Assembly: GCA_031216445.1 (NCBI GenBank)
Contig: CM062205.1
Coordinates: 18,404,001-18,468,000, forward strand
DNA: 64,000 bases
Reading direction: 5' to 3'
DNA from: Lateolabrax maculatus
Taxonomy: Eukaryota; Chordata; Actinopteri; Acropomatiformes; Lateolabracidae
Numbering within the stretch: the first letter of the stretch is position 1; every line of letters starts with the position of its first letter. Position numbers and translations under genes: made by a program. The notes below the pieces were generated by a model. That model made no database searches. It saw only the letters and a program-made list of their open reading frames with translations, and was not told the DNA's origin. Below are positions 59,111 to 64,000 of this stretch, piece by piece.

Positions 59111-59589
59111 ACTTCAGAACCAGCCAATTACAGCTGATATCTGTAAGTCAACTGGATCTATTATTTTAATGGATAGCTTTTTGTGTTGTAAATATGTTGC
59201 TTTGGAAAAAAATGACAAAAGTTTATAAGTCATGTTATTTCTTTAATGTTAACACAATATTACTGTCAAGGCATCCTAAAATGGAAGTAGCTGTGATTAA
59301 ATGAGCTTGGATATATTGATTGATGGCAATGCATTATTGTGTTCTAAGTACTGCTGTGTAACACTACACAGAAGCTGGCCTCATAAATCTTAACAATACG
59401 AGGCACGAAGAAGAGCTGTGCACACAAACATGAATTATGCACATTCATTTCTGTCTGTCTGTCTATGCTGGTTATGTAACATTGTGCTTAAACTGCCTTT
59501 CATATTTTTCTGTCAGTCAGCTGAGGTTCATGGGAATGACATTAGTTTTCCAAGTACTGGACAGATTCTGTACTGAGGATTGCGCAAGA

Positions 59590-59830
59590 GGAAAAGGAAA
59601 CTAAAGTGATCACAATTTGTCCTGAGGGAGACATGAATGTGTGTACCAAATTTCATGGAAATCCATCCAGTAGTCGTTGAGACATTTCGTTTAAAAGTAC
59701 AAATGTGAACCTTCTGGTGGTGCAAGATGAAAAGTCAGGGGATCCCCAAAGTCATAAGGCTTCATCACCTAGGAACCATGAATGACTGTGCAAAGTTTAG
59801 CCTGTTTCAGTCTGAACCAAAGTGGTGAAC
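59590..59830 (-). mobile_element. abundant teleost repeat, copy 3 (inverted, partial)
   Basis: TACCAAATTTCATGGAAATCC, TCGTTGAGACATTT, CTTCTGGTGGTGC, AAGTCAGGGGATCCCCAAAGT, GTTTCAGTCTGAACCAAAGTGG. It is the reverse complement of the 5' half of the element at 29125-29600. A short open frame (59782-59970) runs out of it and is not a gene. Confidence 0.6.
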
Positions 59831-59834
59831 CGAC

Positions 59835-61089
59835 ATTCTTGTCCAGATGCACCTCACATTCACTTTTTCCTCAAAAGCAGCATGCCAAAATGATTGAGTT
59901 GACTGAGGCAGAATTAGTGAAACAAGACGGCGAGACTGAGAGAAAAAGAGGAAAACAATTCACAGAGTAAAACAAATTTCCCTGACTCAGGTATTCTACT
60001 GAACTTGATGAGTTAGCACCTTCCTGTTCTGTCTATGGGCCATCCGAACGGGGCCAGGGCCGCTTGCCAGGTTTGGTTTTTGTAGAGGCTGGGGCCACGC
60101 AATGCAGGTCAGTTGCCAGTTCGGTTTTGAGTAAATCAGAAGGGCTCTCAGCCTTATTAAGCCCATGCAGCTCTTACTGTAAAGGCAATGAGAGCTCAAT
60201 CAGGTTATTCATCCAGTAATTCAGACGCAGGCAGGGGCGGACACAGAGACAGGCTTAGTCATGGCTGATTAGACACAAGGATGGATGTTCTGACAGCTCT
60301 CTTATCTGGAGAGGAAACACACTAATGCTCAGATGCTAGAGGTGGTGGGGATGATTATGATGACAGGGATTCAACTATTGATCTTTAAATCGTGGCACTC
60401 TGGCAGAGGAGATAATGGGTGTTTGTTTAGTGCTATAATATTGAAGAAAGATCTTGTTCGAAATTCTATTACACTGCTCGTCTGCGTGAAACAGGGCTGC
60501 TGTAAACACGACCGCAGTGTATCGCTCACACACTGGGAGATGACAGTCATTTTTCAAATCTTTCTCTTACTCACAGCTTTGCTTTATTTTGCTGTGTTCT
60601 CCTCTCTCCATGCTGTTTCGTTACGTATATACGCTTATATTTCAGATGGCTCTTTCTCTTGTAATGAAATGGCTAGAGCAATATGAGTAATTGTATGGCT
60701 AGATGTTTGAATAAATAGAAAATGTATTGCCTGCGCCCACACTCTATTAAATAATTCAGTAACTAACGTCGCCATTGGCACTTTAGTTTGTGCTCCGTAC
60801 AAGGGCTCAGAAGAACAGCACTGTGCCTGTATCTGTCTTGTTCTCAGAGTCAGGGAATGGTGCACCATGCAACTGGAGAAGTACCACTGCCACTGCATAC
60901 ACTGTGTGTAGTGTAATGAATTACAAGCACTGTAATAAGTTTGATTTTCTGATTTCACTTTGGGTTTTTCTCTCTCTCACAGAGTATCTGGCTTTCATTT
61001 GATTGTACTATCAATGTGCATCCATTTCAGGCAGTTCAGCCGAGCACAATAACTTAACCGAGTTTCTGCTGGTCACCCGGAAACCTCAT
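59835..61089. other. gene-free segment
   Basis: A GC-richer patch at 60020-60160 has no supported exon. The open frame at 60333-60686 has a hydrophobic C-terminal part but no family or splice support. Confidence 0.45.
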
Positions 61090-61262
61090 AGTGATAACAA
61101 GAATCAAGAACTTTCGAGAGAACCAGGCTAGCTGTTTCCCACTGCTTCCAGTCTTTATGCAAAGCTAAGCTAATTGCTTCCTGGCTCGAGCTCAAGACTT
61201 GGATTGATCTCCTAATCTAAGTCTTGGCAAGAGAGAAAAGCAAATTTTACAAAATGTCGAAG
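61090..61262 (-). mobile_element. second copy of the 48841-type MITE, truncated and inverted
   Basis: CAGGCTAGCTGTTTCCC, CAGTCTTTATGCAAAGCTAAGCTAA, GCTTCCTGGCTCGAG, TTGATCTCCTAATCTAAGTCTTGGCAAGA and AAATGTCGAAGTAT reproduce, in inverse order, the left half and terminus of the element at 48841-49389. Confidence 0.6.
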
Positions 61263-61585
61263 TATGATAAAAAGGCCCTCTGCACCAGCCACTGCAATAT
61301 TAATGTAAACTAGAGAGCATGTAGACAGTGAATACCCTGCAAGGCTGCACAATTCTTAGTTTTGAATTTCATTAATAGAAAATTCTAAATGTTTAATCTT
61401 CATCTTCATCTGGATCATGATCTGAAATTAAATTACACACACAGTGACAAAACATCATGGGATTCATGTGCATTGGGCCAGCTCTAACACTATTAAGACT
61501 GTAATACTGACCTCCTAACAGCATATGAGCCAGTTTGCCGACTGAAAGCCTGCGTTTAGGCCTTTTGAGTAATTCCTTAATCAAA
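61263..61585. other. gene-free spacer
   Basis: Short AT-rich stretch between two transposon remnants, nothing supported. Confidence 0.4.
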
Positions 61586-62100
61586 ACCATAGACCGTAAA
61601 AAAGAAGTGGATGAAGCCACCATGACGGCTCCTGTTGGTTTGTGGAAGGCTGTTTTGAAGCCACAATTTCTGCATTTTTGCCGTCGCCATCTTGGTTTTT
61701 TGGAACCAGACGTGACGTTATTTGGATGAGAGGGTAGTGCTGCCTCTATCCTGATTGGCATTTGCCGTGGTATCGACTTGTCAATCACAAGGAAGTCCCA
61801 CCCTAAAGCATACAAGCTTTATCGTCTATTTTACTCAAACGGGACCGTAATTTACAAATCAACATCATGCTGTACTGAAGAAGACTTGAAACTAGCGAAT
61901 GAGACCATAAACTAATTCAAAGAATGTTGTTGAAGTAATAAATCAAGTGAGAAATAGTCATTTTCTCATAGACTTCTGTACAATTGGACTTCTTTTTGCA
62001 ACCAGTGGAGTTGCCCCCTGCTGGCCATCAGAAAGAATGCAGGTTTCAGGCACTTCCACATTGGCTTCACTTTTCAGACTCGGAGGTTGCTGCTATGTCA
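61586..62100 (-). mobile_element. teleost dispersed repeat, near full length
   Basis: ACCATAGACCGTAAAAAAGA, CGCCATCTTGGTTTTTTGGA, TTGTCAATCACAAGG, GCTTTATCGTCTATTTTACT, CATGCTGTACTGAAGAAGAC, ATAGACTTCTGTACAATTGG, CCCCCTGCTGGCCATCAGA, GCACTTCCACATTGGCTTCA. The combination and order are those of a repeat found across teleost genomes. Open frames here, including one on the - strand at 61393-61815, are repeat-derived. Strand is arbitrary. Confidence 0.6.
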
Positions 62101-62700
62101 AGACTCAAAACCAGAAGTGGCTGAGCCTTGAAATAAGCACTTGGAAAACAAGTCCTTTATGCTCCTTTATATTATATTTACAGTGAAACACATTTGGTGT
62201 GTTTGGTGTTTATTTATTCTTGATTTGATATTTAATTCTATTATGTTTCCATCATTTTCTTATTTTAGTTTAATTGTAAAGTTTAACTGCATAAACGTTG
62301 TAACTTGTTCTATATGAATAAGGTCATTATGACAAGTCAGATGAACTGTAATGCCGTTGATATTTGTGGTTCACATGTAAACGTGTAACTGATACTTTAT
62401 CAACTTTGTCACATAAGCCTCCTTTTCTACAAAGGTTAAATGCTCTTTGACTAAGCTTTATCCCAGGGAAGACTGGCAGCAAACTGACGTCAGTTTCCCA
62501 GCCCAGAGCAGATGGAACACCTGCTGCCACGGTGTTTTGTGCAGCTCAGTTTTGTTGATCTAAGACTGTCCAAAAGGTCCACACAGGGCAGGTGGTGGTC
62601 ACTGTCAATGAAACTAGCCAGAGATTATTAAAATGTTACAGATGTTTTTGAAAAACAAGCTGCTTGCATGATTTGATTTACGATGTGGAGTGATGAAAGG
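62101..62700. other. gene-free segment
   Basis: AT-rich sequence; nothing supported. Confidence 0.45.

Positions 62701-62701
<1 letters not shown>

Positions 62702-62739
<38 letters not shown>
62702..62739. repeat. (TG)19 microsatellite
   Basis: Perfect TG run, about 155 bp from a CA run of opposite sense. Confidence 0.95.
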
Positions 62740-62745
<6 letters not shown>

Positions 62746-62893
62746 TTAATTACACATCCCATAAACAACAATCTCAAACAGTGGCTATTTTGTTGCAAGC
62801 TGACACTTTTTTAAGTTTTTGAGTTTTGCTGAGTGTGATTGGATACGTGCATAGGTATCAGTGTTTCCAATTAAAGCTGGCTGTTTGGCCATT

Positions 62894-62894
<1 letters not shown>

Positions 62895-62928
<34 letters not shown>
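62895..62928. repeat. (CA)17 microsatellite
   Basis: Perfect CA run, the complement in sense of the TG tract just upstream. Confidence 0.95.
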
Positions 62929-62929
<1 letters not shown>

Positions 62930-64000
62930 TTAGGCCCAACTGGAGAATCATAGCTCTAATGAAAAACAGATATGCTGTTTTTTCAGTCTGCTCATCCTCT
63001 ACATCATTTCCTCCTAATATGATCTGTTTTTTTGAAAATAGTGTGAAATGTTATTTATAGATAGTAAATTTCTGGTTTAAGGTTGATATTGGGGTTAGTT
63101 TTAGGGCCGCATGGCGCATCATATTGACATGTGAGACACTGTTTGACATCTCTTTTTGTAATCAGTAGTTGACTGACAATCAGCAGTGGACTATTTGACT
63201 AAAGATCCTCTATATAATTTTAATTCCTTTCTGATTAATTGTTAACCATGAGATAACGTCATATCTTGTATAAATTGAGTGGATTAACTACACAAAAACA
63301 CACCCCTGAATATAGATGGGACTTATATACTTGTATAGATATCACAATTAAATACATTTTTGTGTACTTGGTTAAGCGAATAAAATGGACCACCACTTTC
63401 GGATTGTCCCTCTAGTGAATGTGCCAACCCATTTACTCGTGTTTTCAGTCCATTGAATTTCAAAATGAAACATAACTTGCAGTTAAGCCAACTGGTCTTC
63501 TTGATGATAGTCATTGTCTGGCTGAAAAAAAAAGTGTCTTTGACATGTCAAAGCAGGAGAAGCACAGGTGGAATTAATATCACCAATGATGGCTGTATTC
63601 CATTAAGGTGAGCCAGTTCCAGGTCTCTGGCATTGTGCATGCTCACAGGCTTACTGGGATGCTTAATGAAATCGAGCCATTGTTAATGTCATTATTTACA
63701 CCTGTGCTTTTCTTGCTCTGTAGGTCATGAATAAGGTTTATAACCTGGAAACATGTTACATTCTTCTGCCTTAAAGAATAATGAAAGTGTACTTTAGTGA
63801 ACATGACTGCTGGATCTGTAAGTTCTTTTTGTAGAAACAGAATTTGGCCTACATGTTCTCAGTTAGAGTTATCCTGTTACTAATGTCTATTTGACCAGCG
63901 ATGGACATACCCACTCTGTTGGAATGCTAAAGCCCGTCATTATCTACAATGTAATTTGAGCCCAGGGCTTTTGAAATTGTAACGCATTATGTTCAGAGCA
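62929..64000. other. gene-free segment to window end
   Basis: AT-rich sequence with no recognised exon; if the 52.5-53.4 kb island is a first exon, this would be its first intron. Confidence 0.4.

Noticed and set aside
61393..61815. 140-codon open frame on the - strand
   Set aside because: Lies mostly within a teleost dispersed repeat (61586-62100).

Overview
This is a vertebrate nuclear genomic window, almost certainly from a ray-finned (teleost, probably percomorph) fish. The evidence is short GT-AG introns with dense CA/GT microsatellites, several dispersed repeats of types abundant in teleost genomes, and an ordered block of three genes on the + strand: tnik, slc2a2 (GLUT2) and eif5a2. 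The same three genes are neighbours on human chromosome 3q26 with TNIK at one end. No bacterial operon, phage, CRISPR, rRNA or tRNA gene was seen.

Layout. 1-11.5 kb: the 3' part of tnik, with 14 coding exons including a 24-nt microexon, covering the acidic/serine linker and the whole C-terminal citron homology (CNH) domain, then a 3' UTR of up to about 2.6 kb. 12.1-18.0 kb: a complete 12-exon slc2a2 encoding a 505-residue facilitative glucose transporter; only about 600 bp separate its ATG from the last tnik poly(A) signal. 18.0-20.5 kb: 3' flank with transposon remnants. 20.5-26.8 kb: eif5a2, with a CpG-rich promoter, one non-coding 5' exon, four coding exons (150 residues) and a probable 3' UTR of up to about 2.9 kb. 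26.8-52.5 kb: about 26 kb without a recognisable gene, holding microsatellites and repeat copies. 52.5-53.4 kb: a second CpG-rich island with good 5' splice donors, best read as promoter and first non-coding exon of the next gene (slc7a14 is the expectation from human gene order, not proven). 53.4-64 kb: probable first intron or intergenic DNA with more repeats.

The genes share no pathway. tnik encodes a Ste20-family kinase acting in cytoskeletal, synaptic and Wnt signalling, slc2a2 a high-capacity hexose transporter of liver, gut and islet, and eif5a2 a hypusinated translation elongation factor. Their adjacency is conserved synteny.

No new biological system is evident. The points most worth checking are a divergent C-terminal domain in eif5a2, a stop-free in-frame 144-nt intron in eif5a2 next to the hypusine loop, unusual residues at family-diagnostic positions in slc2a2, a tandem NAGNAG acceptor in slc2a2, and the tnik microexon. 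Comparisons with human proteins rest on memory of those sequences and were aligned by eye.
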